Shown: positions 57,153 through 64,000 of the stretch, in pieces
Layout: each line of letters opens with the position of its first letter
Numbering within the stretch: the stretch's first letter is position 1
From: Blastococcus sp. DSM 46786
GTDB taxonomy: Bacteria; Actinomycetota; Actinomycetes; Mycobacteriales; Geodermatophilaceae
Direction of reading: 5' to 3'
Length of the DNA stretch: 64,000 nt
NCBI RefSeq assembly: GCF_900109665.1
Contig: NZ_FOAO01000004.1
Coordinates: 160,650 to 224,649, forward strand
Program-made: the position numbers and the translations under genes
The notes under the pieces: model-generated
Databases searched by the model: none
What the model was told of the DNA's origin: nothing
The model's input: the letters and a program-made list of their open reading frames with translations, nothing else

Positions 57153-58055
57153 TCAGAGCCAGTCGCCGTTCTCGCCGGCGACCAGCAGCCGGTCCAGGGT
57201 CTGCGGGGACCAGGTGGCGCCGGCGACGGAGCGGACCGCACGCGGACGGCGGCCGGCTTCCAGGTTGGGGTGCAGTGCGAGCGACACCTGACGAGCCGCG
57301 TCGACCACCAGGGGCGCGACCTTCTCCAACGGCATCCGCGCGTCACCGACCAGGGAGATGCTGGCCAGCGGCCCCTCCGGACCCCGGATCGCGGCAGCTA
57401 CGCAGGAGATGTCCGGGAAGCACTCCCCCCGCTCGAACGCCAGGCCCCGACGCTGGCGGATCCGGTTCAGCTCCTGGTGCAGCGTGCTCAGATCGCCGAT
57501 GGTGCGGCTGGTCAACCGGCCGATCGCCCGGCCCACCTGCACGTCGACCTGCTCCGGCTCGATCCAGGCCAGCATCGACTTGCCCAGCGCCGTCGAATGA
57601 GCCGGAGCCCGACCACCCACCCGGGAGGGGACCGTCCCGGCGAAGCGCCCGCCGACCTTGTCCAGGTAGTAGACCTCGGCCCCTTCCAGCACGGCCAGGT
57701 GGACCACCATCCCGGTCTTGATCTGCAGCTCGTGCAGCAACGGCGCGGCCGCAACCCGGATCTCCTCGAAGCCACCGTCGCGGCCGCCCAACCCCAGCGC
57801 CCGCCGCCCCAACCGGTACCCGAACGGGGTGTGCTCCAGCCAGCTCAACCGGACCAGCTGATCGAGGATCCGGTGCGCCGTCGACCGCGGGAGGTGCGTG
57901 CTCCGGGCGACGTCCTCGAGCGTCAGACGGGTGGAACGGCCATCAAAGGCATCGAGGATCAGCGTCATCCGCTCCACCATCGACGGAGGGAGCTCCGGCC
58001 GCCCGGCGGCGGGAGCAGCGGAGTCGGCGGCGGGCTCGGCGGCGAGAACAGTCAT
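57153..58055 (-). CDS. IclR-family regulator, copy 2
   Basis: A 300-residue IclR protein, nearly the same as copy 1 from the HTH to the end; differences cluster in the N-terminal tail and the C-terminal linker. HTH LTLEDVARSTHLPRSTAHRI at about 50-70 and effector-domain segments are conserved. Even the DNA around the start is alike (GGTGACTCCA before the ATG). A recent duplication or gene conversion is likely. It is divergent from the LLM gene at 58255. Confidence 0.85.
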   Translation of the reverse strand: MTVLAAEPAADSAAPAAGRPELPPSMVERMTLILDAFDGRSTRLTLEDVARSTHLPRSTAHRILDQLVRLSWLEHTPFGYRLGRRALGLGGRDGGFEEIRVAAAPLLHELQIKTGMVVHLAVLEGAEVYYLDKVGGRFAGTVPSRVGGRAPAHSTALGKSMLAWIEPEQVDVQVGRAIGRLTSRTIGDLSTLHQELNRIRQRRGLAFERGECFPDISCVAAAIRGPEGPLASISLVGDARMPLEKVAPLVVDAARQVSLALHPNLEAGRRPRAVRSVAGATWSPQTLDRLLVAGENGDWL

Positions 58056-58078
58056 CGGTGACTCCACCCTCCAGAACT

Positions 58079-58105
58079 GGAATGAATTCCGTTTCGTCGA
58101 AGCTA
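58079..58105 (-). promoter_or_regulatory. IclR copy 2 promoter and operator
   Basis: Leftward -10 TAGCTT (58100-58105) is followed by the perfect inverted repeat GGAAT-GA-ATTCC (58079-58090). The repeat resembles the IclR box TGGAAATnATTTCCA of enteric bacteria. Confidence 0.55.
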
Positions 58106-58156
58106 CCAGCGACGAGCGTGACGCGGAACTCTCGCGCGGCGTGTTCTTCCCTCCCT

Positions 58157-58206
58157 TCCCGGCCACCGGGAGGGCGCGCCGTGCGCCGCCCCGCCGGCGG
58201 TAGCAA
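58157..58206 (+). promoter_or_regulatory. LLM 2 operon promoter: palindrome plus TAGCAA -10
   Basis: TCCCGGCCACCGGGA at 58157-58171 (perfect arms) and TAGCAA at 58201-58206, 29 nt apart. Confidence 0.55.
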
Positions 58207-58254
58207 TGGAGCCGGACGCAGGCCGCCCAGCGCCTGCCCGTGGGAGGAGCGCGC

Positions 58255-59124
58255 ATGCGGATCGGGATCGTCAGCCCGGTGGTGACCCTCGTACCGGGGG
58301 CCCACTCCCCGTGGGAACGGAATGCGGGCATCGAGGCGCTCAGCCTGATCGCGGAGGCGGCCGACCGGCTCGGTTTCGCCCACCTCACCTGCAGCGAGCA
58401 CGTCGCTGTCCCGGTCGACGTCGCAGAAACACGCGGCGCCACGTACTGGGACCCACTGGCCACCTTCGGTCACCTGGCCGCCCGCACCCGGCGGATCCGC
58501 TTCGCCACCCAGGTGCTGGTGGTCGGCTACCACCACCCCCTCGAGATCGCCAAGCGCTACGGGACGCTGGACCGGGTCAGCGGGGGGCGGCTCACCCTCG
58601 GCCTGGGCGTCGGCAGCCTCGAGGATGAGTTCGCGCTCCTCGGCGTCCCGTTCGCAGGGCGTGGCCCGCGGGCCGACGACGCGATCGCCGCGCTTCGCGC
58701 GGCGCTGTCCCGACGCGAGCCGAGCTACGCGGGCGAGTTCTACGACTTCTCCGGCTTCGTGGTGGAGCCGCACGCGCAGCAGGAGCGGGTACCGCTGTGG
58801 ATCGGCGGGCGGACGCTCACGTCGCTGCGCCGGGCGGTCACCGCCGGCGACGGGTGGGTGCCCTTCGGGCTCTCCTTCGACGAGCTCGCCGACCTGCTGG
58901 GTTCCGTCGATGTCCCGTCCGGCTTCGAGGTCGTCCTCTCCGCGGGGCGGCCGCTGGACCCGGCGGGGGACCCCGATCGCACCCGCGAGGCGCTGGACCG
59001 GCCCCGGCGGGCCGGTGCCACGACGGTCAACGTCGCGCTGGCCGCCGACTCCGCCGAGCACTACTGCGAGCAGCTCGAGGCCCTGGCCCGGCTGGCCGCC
59101 GCCGACGCGGTGCCCGCCCGATGA
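58255..59124 (+). CDS. LLM-class (F420/FMN-type) oxidoreductase 2
   Basis: A 289-residue luciferase-like oxidoreductase with FAHLTCSEHVAVP, ATQVLVVGYHHPLEIAKR, LGLGVGSLEDEFALLG and PLWIGGRT. It differs from LLM 1 in the missing mid-barrel insertion. ATG with GGGAGGAGC in front; the stop overlaps the next SnoaL-like gene as ATGA. Possibly reduces a double bond or ketone generated by the SnoaL-like partners. Confidence 0.8.
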   Translation: MRIGIVSPVVTLVPGAHSPWERNAGIEALSLIAEAADRLGFAHLTCSEHVAVPVDVAETRGATYWDPLATFGHLAARTRRIRFATQVLVVGYHHPLEIAKRYGTLDRVSGGRLTLGLGVGSLEDEFALLGVPFAGRGPRADDAIAALRAALSRREPSYAGEFYDFSGFVVEPHAQQERVPLWIGGRTLTSLRRAVTAGDGWVPFGLSFDELADLLGSVDVPSGFEVVLSAGRPLDPAGDPDRTREALDRPRRAGATTVNVALAADSAEHYCEQLEALARLAAADAVPAR

Positions 59125-59630
59125 GCGCCGACCTCGCCGGGCGCCTGGCGCACCTGGAGCAGCGGGTGCAGCAGCTGGAGGACGAGCGTGCGGTGGCGCA
59201 GGTGGTCGCGGCCTACGGTCCGCTCGTCGACGGCGGTGACGACGCCCGGGTGGCCGCGCTGTGGGATCCCGACGGGGTCTACGACGTCGACGAGCTGCTC
59301 ATGACCGGGCGTGCGGAGATCGCCGCCATGGTCCGTTCCCCCGCCCACCAGCGCTGGATCGCCGGGGGCTGCGCGCACGTGGTCGGCCCGCCGCACGTCA
59401 CGGTGACCGGCGACGACGCGGTTGCGGTCTGCCACTCGCTGATGGTCGTGCACGACGACGGCCGGTTCGTGGTCCGCCGGGCCACCGCCAACCGCTGGCG
59501 GCTGCGCCGCGGCGCCGAGGGCTGGCAGGTGGTCGACCGCACCAACCGGGTGCTCGACGGCCGCGCGGAGGCGCCCCGCCTGCTGAGCGCAGGCATCTTC
59601 GGCAACGGCTCCCCGGGCGACGAGGCGTGA
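59121..59630 (+). CDS. SnoaL-like (NTF2-fold) protein 2
   Basis: A 169-residue SnoaL-fold protein with an N-terminal coiled segment (AHLEQRVQQLEDERAVAQV) before VAAYGPLVDGGDDARVAALWDPD. His and Asp residues typical of the pocket occur in GGCAHVVGPPHV. Coupled on both sides by 4-nt overlaps with LLM 2 and SnoaL-like 3, which argues for one enzyme set. Confidence 0.75.
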   Translation: MSADLAGRLAHLEQRVQQLEDERAVAQVVAAYGPLVDGGDDARVAALWDPDGVYDVDELLMTGRAEIAAMVRSPAHQRWIAGGCAHVVGPPHVTVTGDDAVAVCHSLMVVHDDGRFVVRRATANRWRLRRGAEGWQVVDRTNRVLDGRAEAPRLLSAGIFGNGSPGDEA

Positions 59631-60031
59631 GCGAGCACGCCGCGATCGAGGCGACGCTGCACGCGGTCGCCTCGGCGCTGGACGAGCGGGACTGGGCCGC
59701 GCTCGGAGCGGCGTTCACCGAGGACGCGCACGGCTACGGGGCGGACGGCCGGGCGGCGATCGTCGCCCGTGTCCGGGAGCATCTGGGCGGCTGCGGGTCG
59801 TCGCAGCACCTGCTGGGCAACGTGCGGGTGACGGTGGAGGACGGCACCGCCCGGTCGCTGGCCTACGGCCGGGTGTTCCACGTCGGCGCCGACGACCCCC
59901 GCGCGTTCTACGAGTGCATGGGCGAGTACCACGACCGCTGGCTGCGGACGCCGGAGGGCTGGCGACTGACCCGCCGGCGCTTCGTCGTCACCATCGAACG
60001 CGGTGACCGCGGGGTCCTGCGCCCCGGCTGA
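59627..60031 (+). CDS. SnoaL-like (NTF2-fold) protein 3
   Basis: A 134-residue SnoaL-fold protein (VASALDERDWAALGAAFTED; SQHLLGNVRVTV; end GWRLTRRRFVVTIERGD). The SQHLLGN segment resembles ketosteroid-isomerase-like proteins. The GTG start overlaps the stop of the previous gene as GTGA. Convergent with the SDR at 60035 with only 3 nt between. Confidence 0.75.
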   Translation: MSEHAAIEATLHAVASALDERDWAALGAAFTEDAHGYGADGRAAIVARVREHLGGCGSSQHLLGNVRVTVEDGTARSLAYGRVFHVGADDPRAFYECMGEYHDRWLRTPEGWRLTRRRFVVTIERGDRGVLRPG

Positions 60032-60034
60032 CGG

Positions 60035-60793
60035 TCAGTCGAAGTTGGCCTGCCCGCCGTCCAGCGGCACGGTGGCGCCGGTCAGGTACCGCATGGCCGG
60101 GCTGACGATCGCGGCGACGGCACGGCCGATGTCGTCCTCGCAGTCGCCGATGTAGCCGAGGGGGATGGTCTTCTGGAACTCCGCCGCCTCCTCGGGATTG
60201 GCCTCCACCCAGGAGGCCAGTCCCGGGGAGAGCGCGTGCGGTGCGATCGCGTTGACCCGGATGCCGTCGGGCCCCCACTCGTCGGCGGCCGCCTGGGTCA
60301 GCGAGCGCAGCGCCCACTTGGCGCTGGCGTAGGCGCCGAAGGTCGACAGGTCCCAGCGCACGGTCACCGAGCTGACCACGTTGATGATGCTGCCCCGCCG
60401 CTCCTTGAGGTGCGGGTGCGCGGCCTTCATGAAGGCGAACGCGGCGAAGGGTCCGCTGACGAACCCGCGCTGGAACTTGCGGTCGTCCATCGACAACAGC
60501 GGGCCGTACGCACCGAAGTAGGCGTTGTTCACCTGGATGTCCAGGCCGCCGAAGACGTCGACCACCTGCGCGACGGCGTCGGGGATCGCGGCGGTCTCGG
60601 TGACGTCGCACTGGATCGCCTCGGCCTTCACCCCGCGGGCGCGCAGCAGGTCCGCCGTCGTCTCCAACTTGGACGACGTCCTGCCCAGGACGGCGACATG
60701 GCACCCCTCGGCAGCCAGCGCGAGCGCGATGCCCTGCCCGACTCCCTGCCCCGCGCCGGTGATCATGGCGACCTTGCCGTCGAGGATGCCCAT
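60035..60793 (-). CDS. Short-chain dehydrogenase/reductase
   Basis: A 252-residue SDR with TGAGQGVG, NNAY, catalytic Ser in VVSSVT, Tyr/Lys in YASAK and a DGGQANF end. It stands alone on its strand, flanked by SnoaL-like genes; its start has GGGAGAGGG in front. A hydroxysteroid or hydroxyacyl-CoA substrate is likely, but not identifiable. Confidence 0.75.
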   Translation of the reverse strand: MGILDGKVAMITGAGQGVGQGIALALAAEGCHVAVLGRTSSKLETTADLLRARGVKAEAIQCDVTETAAIPDAVAQVVDVFGGLDIQVNNAYFGAYGPLLSMDDRKFQRGFVSGPFAAFAFMKAAHPHLKERRGSIINVVSSVTVRWDLSTFGAYASAKWALRSLTQAAADEWGPDGIRVNAIAPHALSPGLASWVEANPEEAAEFQKTIPLGYIGDCEDDIGRAVAAIVSPAMRYLTGATVPLDGGQANFD

Positions 60794-60893
60794 GCCCGCC
60801 CTCTCCCTCCACCCGTCGTGTCGTCCGCCGGCCGGCGTGCGGCCGGTGGCCCGGCCATCCTTCGCGACCGGGTGCCCCATCTCCGAGCGCCGA

Positions 60894-60945
60894 TCCCGCT
60901 CATCGGGATCCGCGGGGGTGTCCTCCCGGTGCCGCGGGCCACGGT
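60894..60945 (+). promoter_or_regulatory. SnoaL-like 4 operon promoter: extended palindrome
   Basis: GATCCCG-CTCAT-CGGGATC (60892-60910) is the longest palindrome of the set. CACGGT at 60940-60945, 31 nt after the core, is the likely -10 with C in place of T. The site could also serve the leftward SDR. Confidence 0.5.
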
Positions 60946-60968
60946 GGCGCGGTGCAGCAGGAACGACG

Positions 60969-61478
60969 ATGAGCAGCAGTGACGCACACCCCTCCCTCGA
61001 GGAGCGGCTGGCCGCCGTCGAGGCCGTGGCGACCATCGAGCGGTTGAAGTACCGCTACTGGCGCGCCTGCGACCGCAAGGACGTGACCGCCTTCCGGGCG
61101 TGCTTCGTCGCCTCCGGCGCCGATATCGATTTCGAGCGCGTGGGGCGCTACGACGACGCCGACGGGCTCGCCGACGTCTTCGCGCGCGTGGCGCTGCGCC
61201 GCGACGACGCGGGCCGGCACCTGGTCCTCGACATGCACCACGGCCTGCATCCCGACATCACCGTCGTCGACGCGACGTCGGCCACGGGGCGGTGGACGCT
61301 GCGCTTCCGGCAACTGGACCTGCGCGCCCGCACGGAGAAGGTCGCCGCGATCGAATACGACGACGCCTACGTCGTGGAGGACGGCGAGTGGCGGATCAGC
61401 CGGTGCGTCGCTCGCACGCTGTGGTCGATCACCCGCCCGCTGCCCGACGACGTCCGGATCGAAGAGGGCGTCGCGTGA
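60969..61478 (+). CDS. SnoaL-like (NTF2-fold) protein 4
   Basis: A 169-residue SnoaL-fold protein (ATIERLKYRYWRACDRKD, ADIDFERVGRYDD, LDMHHGLHPDITVVD). The Tyr, Asp and His pattern resembles SnoaL-type dehydratases such as scytalone dehydratase and BaiE. ATG with CAGGAA in front; stop overlaps the following SDR as GTGA. Strongest dehydratase candidate of the four. Confidence 0.75.
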   Translation: MSSSDAHPSLEERLAAVEAVATIERLKYRYWRACDRKDVTAFRACFVASGADIDFERVGRYDDADGLADVFARVALRRDDAGRHLVLDMHHGLHPDITVVDATSATGRWTLRFRQLDLRARTEKVAAIEYDDAYVVEDGEWRISRCVARTLWSITRPLPDDVRIEEGVA

Positions 61479-62326
61479 GCCGGCCGGTGGCGCTGGTCAC
61501 CGGGGCGAGCCGCGGCGTGGGTCGGGGCATCGCACTCGGCCTGGGCGAGGCGGGGTGGACCGTCTACGTCACCGGCCGCGGGCCCGCGTCCTCCGGCGCT
61601 CCGCTGGCCACGACGGCCGAGCAGGTCGTGAACGCCGGCGGGAGCGGGATCGCCGTGGTCTGCGACCACCGGGACGACAAAGCGGTCACCGCCCTCGTCG
61701 ACCGCTGCGTCGCGGAGCAGGGCCGCCTGGACGTGCTGGTCAACAACGTGTGGGCCGGACCGGCCATCGGCCCGGTGGTGCCGCCGTTCTGGGAGCGCCC
61801 GCTCACGGAGTGGGACGATCTCGTCGGGCTCGGCCTGCGGGCGCACTGGGTGGCGAGCACGGCCGCCTGCCGGCACATGGTGGCCCGGGGCTCAGGCCTG
61901 GTCGTGAACGTCTCCTCCTTCGGTGCCCGCGGCTACCTGCACTCGGTCCTGTACGGCGTCGCCAAGGCGGGGCTGGACAAGATGACCCACGACATGGCCC
62001 GCGAGCTGCTGCCCCACGGCGTGGCCGCGCTCTCGCTGTGGCCGGGGCTCGTCCGGACCGACGCGCTGCTCTCCCGCGGCATCGAGCAGGTCGCCGGGGT
62101 GCCGGTGGCCGAGGGCGAGAGCCCGCAGCTGCAGGGGCGGGTGATCCGGGCGCTGGCCGAGGACCCCGACCTGCTGCAGCTGAGCGGTCAGGCCCTGGTG
62201 ACGGCCGAGGCCGCGATCCGGTACGGCCTCACCGAGCCCGGCGGGCGCACCCCACCGTCCCTGCGACACCTCTTCGGCGGCGGGCCGCTGTTCGGGCCGG
62301 TGGCGCCGGTCCGGCGCGAGGGCTGA
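61475..62326 (+). CDS. Short-chain dehydrogenase/reductase
   Basis: A 283-residue SDR with TGASRGVG, NNVW, catalytic Ser in NVSSFGA and Tyr/Lys in YGVAK. The C-terminal extension carries ALVTAEAAIRYGLTEPGG, the same kind of end as in the SDR at 47026. GTG start coupled to SnoaL-like 4. The SnoaL/SDR pairing occurs twice, which suggests coupled oxidation and dehydration of a hydroxyl. Confidence 0.75.
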   Translation: MSRPVALVTGASRGVGRGIALGLGEAGWTVYVTGRGPASSGAPLATTAEQVVNAGGSGIAVVCDHRDDKAVTALVDRCVAEQGRLDVLVNNVWAGPAIGPVVPPFWERPLTEWDDLVGLGLRAHWVASTAACRHMVARGSGLVVNVSSFGARGYLHSVLYGVAKAGLDKMTHDMARELLPHGVAALSLWPGLVRTDALLSRGIEQVAGVPVAEGESPQLQGRVIRALAEDPDLLQLSGQALVTAEAAIRYGLTEPGGRTPPSLRHLFGGGPLFGPVAPVRREG

Positions 62327-62348
62327 CCGCCGCGCCGGACCGCAGGGG

Positions 62349-63545
62349 TCAGCTCAGCCGCTCGAGCACCATCGCCATACCCTGGCCACCGGCGGCGCAC
62401 ATCGTCTCCAGTCCGATCGCCCCGTCGCGGGAGCGCAGCCCGTTGAGCAGGGTGACGGTCAGCCGGGCGCCGGTCTGGCCGAACGGGTGGCCGACGGCGA
62501 TGGCGCCACCGTGCGGGTTCACCTTCTCGACGTCCAGGCCGAGGTCGTCGATCGAGGGCAGGACCTGCGCGGCGAACGCCTCGTTGATCTCGCAGACGTC
62601 GATGTCGGCAGCGGTCATGCCGGCCAGCGCCAGGGCGCGGCGGGAAGCCTCGACCGGGCCCAGTCCCATGATCTCCGGCGACAGGGCGCTGACCCCGGTG
62701 GAGACGATGCGGGCCAGCGGCGCGATGCCGAGCTCCCGCGCACGGGTTTCGCTCATCAGCACCAGAGCGGCCGCGCCGTCGTTGAGGGGGCAGCAGTTGC
62801 CGGCGGTGACTGTGCCGTCCTCGCGGAACACCGGCTTCAGCGACGACAGCGCCTCCAGCGTCACGCCGGCGCGCGGGGTGTCGTCGGCGTCGACGACCGT
62901 GCCGTCGGGCGCCGTGACCGGGGTGATCTCGCGGGCGTAGAACCCGTCGGCGATCGCCTTCTCCGCCCGGTTCTGGCTCAGCAGCGCGAACTCGTCCTGC
63001 GCCCGGCGGGTCACCCCGCGCAGCTGCGCCACGTTCTCCGCCGTCTGCCCCATGGCGATGTAGGGGTCGGGCAGCAGGCCGGCCAGCCGGGGGTCCGACC
63101 AGTCACCGATCCGTTCCGCCGAGTCGGAGAACCGCGGGTTGCGGGTGCCGGGCATCCCGTCCGACTTGCCGAACGTGTACCTCGAGACCATCTCCACGCC
63201 GGCGGAGACGACGACCTGCGCCTCTCCGGCACGGATCGCGTGCACCGCCATGCGGGTGCTCTGCAACGACGAGGCGCAGTAGCGCTGCACCGTCGTCCCC
63301 GGCACCCCGTCCTGCCCGAGCAGCAGCGCGGTGATCCGGCCGAGACCGTACCCCTGCTCCCCCGCCGGCTGCCCGCAGCCCAGGACCAGGTCGTCGATCT
63401 GGGCCGGGTCGAGCGCGGGCACCTGGTCCAGCGCGGCCTGCACGATCGACGCGGCGAGGTCGTCGGCGCGCAGCTCGCGCAGCGACCCCTTGAACGCGCG
63501 GCCGATCGGCGACCGGGCCGCGGCGACGAGCACTGCTTCGGGCAT
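62349..63545 (-). CDS. FadA3-like acetyl-CoA acyltransferase (thiolase)
   Basis: A 398-residue thiolase of the beta-ketoadipyl/fatty-acid type: MPEAVLVAAARSPIGRAFKG start, nucleophile Cys90 (QRYCASSLQ), NPHGGAIAVGHPFGQTG and TMCAAGGQGMA. It follows mycobacterial FadA3 rather than FadA5 or FadA6. Likely acts on a linear or C/D-ring-derived ketoacyl-CoA. ATG with AAGGAGAAC in front. An IS element begins only 68 nt upstream of its start. Confidence 0.85.
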   Translation of the reverse strand: MPEAVLVAAARSPIGRAFKGSLRELRADDLAASIVQAALDQVPALDPAQIDDLVLGCGQPAGEQGYGLGRITALLLGQDGVPGTTVQRYCASSLQSTRMAVHAIRAGEAQVVVSAGVEMVSRYTFGKSDGMPGTRNPRFSDSAERIGDWSDPRLAGLLPDPYIAMGQTAENVAQLRGVTRRAQDEFALLSQNRAEKAIADGFYAREITPVTAPDGTVVDADDTPRAGVTLEALSSLKPVFREDGTVTAGNCCPLNDGAAALVLMSETRARELGIAPLARIVSTGVSALSPEIMGLGPVEASRRALALAGMTAADIDVCEINEAFAAQVLPSIDDLGLDVEKVNPHGGAIAVGHPFGQTGARLTVTLLNGLRSRDGAIGLETMCAAGGQGMAMVLERLS

Positions 63546-63613
63546 GCGGAGTTCTCCTTCGTCGTCCCACCCATCGGGCGGAGGCACCGGCAACGCGTCC
63601 GGGCCGGAGGCTA

Positions 63614-64000
63614 GGGCGTGTCTCCTAACCCGGTGACCTCGGGGGCGGCAGGCTGACAGGGTGTCTCGGATGGTGTCGCTGTCGGATGGGGCCTGGGCCC
63701 TGGTGGAGCCGTTGATGCCGGCGGCGTCGGGAAAGGGCGGCCGGCCGTTCGCCGATCACCGGCGCACGGTCGAGGGGATCATCTGGCGGTACCGGACGGG
63801 GACACCGTGGCGGGATCTGCCGGCGGAGTTCGGGCCGTGGCAGACGGTGTGGAAGCGGCATCGCCGCTTCGCCGCTGACGGCACCTGGGACCGGGTGCAT
63901 GCGGCCCTGTTGGCCGATGCCGACGCTGCCGGGCTGATCGACTGGAATGTGTCGGTGGACTCCACGATCAACCGCGCGCACCAGCACGCGACGAACACCA
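63614..64000 (+). mobile_element. IS5-type insertion sequence, left part
   Basis: The element appears to start at or near the CTAG at 63611-63614, with an end GGGCGTGTCTCCTAAC of the kind seen at IS5-group ends, and runs past the window. The right end cannot be seen, so the inverted repeat and target duplication are unproved. Confidence 0.65.
63661..64000 (+). CDS. IS5-family transposase, N-terminal 113 residues (cut by window edge)
   Basis: The frame translates as an IS5-type transposase: LSDGAWALVEPLMP, GRPFADHRRTVEGI, WRYRTGTPWRDLPAEFGPW, RFAADGTWDRV, and VSVDSTINRAHQHA with the first catalytic Asp (about residue 103) of the DDE triad. The GTG at 63661 or the ATG at 63670 may be the start. 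No frameshift is needed in the visible part. Confidence 0.85.
   Translation, partial: MSRMVSLSDGAWALVEPLMPAASGKGGRPFADHRRTVEGIIWRYRTGTPWRDLPAEFGPWQTVWKRHRRFAADGTWDRVHAALLADADAAGLIDWNVSVDSTINRAHQHATNT

Overview
The window is very GC-rich, with GTG and TTG starts, dense 4-base ATGA/GTGA overlaps and TANNNT-type -10 boxes. Its protein families (Hsa, Ksh, KstD, Chs/Ltp2, KstR2-like TetR, F420/LLM-type oxidoreductases) point to an actinobacterium; I cannot fix the genus. Nearly the whole window is a steroid-catabolism region. It also carries a secreted SurE, a phosphotriesterase-like enzyme, a LysR/YeiH pair and, at the right edge, the start of an IS5-type insertion sequence.

Layout. 1-1.5 kb: 5' end of a FadD17-like ligase preceded by an old-yellow-enzyme flavoprotein. 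1.9-2.8 kb: exported SurE. 3.2-6.9 kb: divergent lipoprotein solute-binding protein (SBP1) and acyl-CoA ligase (ACS1). 6.9-7.9 kb: phosphotriesterase-like hydrolase. 8.0-19.3 kb: one leftward 11-gene side-chain operon (split ChsH2, ChsH1, Ltp2, a DegT-fold protein with His in place of the PLP Lys, SDR, thiolase, FadE34-, FadE26- and FadE27-like dehydrogenases, SDR), divergent from a KstR2-like TetR gene. 20-26.3 kb: thioesterase, ChsH3-like hydratase, FadA5-like thiolase, several SDRs including a 3alpha-HSD-like one, and a KstR-like TetR. 26.4-31.7 kb: kstD, an HsaA paralogue, kshA with a small four-Cys gene, SDR. 31.8-33.8 kb: lysR/yeiH. 33.8-41.0 kb: leftward ring operon hsaE-hsaG-hsaF-hsaA-hsaC, a Delta4(5alpha)-dehydrogenase-like flavoprotein, SDR. 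41.4-45.9 kb: hsaD, a second KstD-family gene and kshB leftward, hsaB rightward. 45.9-63.5 kb: two near-identical IclR genes, four SnoaL-like proteins, two LLM oxidoreductases, SDRs, SBP2 and ACS2 (paralogues of the 3-7 kb pair), thioesterase and two thiolases.

Together the genes give a nearly complete route from a C24-type or C27-type steroid acid to central metabolites. SBPs and ACS enzymes would capture the acid and make its CoA ester. The FadE/ChsH/SDR/thiolase/Ltp2 sets would shorten the side chain. KstD and KshAB open ring B, HsaAB hydroxylate ring A, HsaC and HsaD cleave it, and HsaE-F-G turn the five/six-carbon fragment into pyruvate and propionyl-CoA. No Mce4 transporter genes are present. 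The 3alpha-HSD-like enzyme and the SnoaL-like proteins make a bile-acid-like hydroxylated substrate plausible, but this is inference.

The most striking unexplained signal is regulatory. A 15-bp palindrome TCCCG-N5-CGGGA, perfect at eight promoters and degenerate at about six more, lies 28-31 nt upstream of a TAnCGT-like -10 in front of most transcription units. A second set of sites, two identical KstR2-type palindromes, controls the 11-gene side-chain operon and an LLM/SDR pair. A third element, GAATGAATTC, is shared by both IclR promoters and the FadA5-like thiolase promoter.
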